A program made the translations under genes and the position numbers. The notes beneath the pieces were generated by a model that saw only the letters and a list, made by a program, of their open reading frames with translations, did no database searches and had not been told where the DNA came from. From contig DAIRGS010000113.1 in the NCBI GenBank assembly GCA_036794395.1, positions 1 to 20,244 on the forward strand: 20,244 bases of DNA, read 5' to 3'. Of the stretch, positions 20,217 to 20,244 are shown piece by piece. How positions within the stretch are numbered: the first letter of the stretch is position 1; each line of letters starts with the position of its first letter. The stretch comes from DASXMX01 sp036794395. Its GTDB lineage: Bacteria > Planctomycetota > Phycisphaerae > Tepidisphaerales > Tepidisphaeraceae.

Positions 20217-20244
20217 ATCGGAGTGCTGAGCGGGGGCATTCCTG

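Overview
The window is high-GC chromosomal DNA from a planctomycete-like bacterium, probably of the Phycisphaerae/Tepidisphaerales type. The evidence is an overlapping pair of DUF1592 (cytochrome-c-type) and DUF1552 (Tat-exported) genes, which are typical of Planctomycetes and some Verrucomicrobia, plus Pro/Thr/Ser-rich linkers of the 'SQPTSRPA' and 'ATRPAT' kind and short dispersed intergenic hairpin repeats. The lineage is an inference; there is no rRNA or marker gene to confirm it. I see no tRNA, rRNA, CRISPR array, prophage or complete insertion sequence.

Layout, left to right. 47-1428 (minus): a DUF1992 gene overlapping queG (epoxyqueuosine reductase), with a promoter that looks leaderless. 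1429-1678: a repeat-filled gap. 1679-3121 (minus): a MATE efflux pump. 3156-4208 (minus): a xylose-isomerase-family enzyme. 4209-4475: a gap holding two inverted copies of a GC-rich hairpin repeat. 4476-8875 (minus): a probable operon of a GT9 heptosyltransferase-like enzyme, an exported CocE/NonD (S15) hydrolase and a threonine synthase with a cysteine-free N-terminus. 8981-9764 (minus): a nucleotidyltransferase overlapped by a small helical protein, resembling a toxin-antitoxin pair. 9919-10392 (minus): an SRPBCC/AHSA1 protein. 10393-10749: an unusual array of 20-bp palindromic units. 10750-14741 (minus): the DUF1592-DUF1552 pair. 15160-15504 (plus): an orphan HTH antitoxin-like regulator. 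15542-17437 (minus): a GH2 glycosidase. 17739-18896 (plus): a type IB topoisomerase. 18905-19207: a 303-bp MITE-like element with long perfect terminal inverted repeats. 19247-19735 (minus): a degenerate stand-alone receiver domain. The right end is AT-richer with one doubtful small ORF and more dispersed repeats.

Most genes are housekeeping or accessory metabolism. Two gene pairs clearly work together: DUF1592 with DUF1552 (probably an exported redox pair) and the nucleotidyltransferase with its small partner. The most unusual material is in the gaps: the MITE-like element, the 20-bp array upstream of the SRPBCC gene, and several hairpin repeat families. One of these shows a compensatory base change between copies. 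I found no single large new system. The best candidates for follow-up are the NTase pair, the MITE-like element and the palindromic array.
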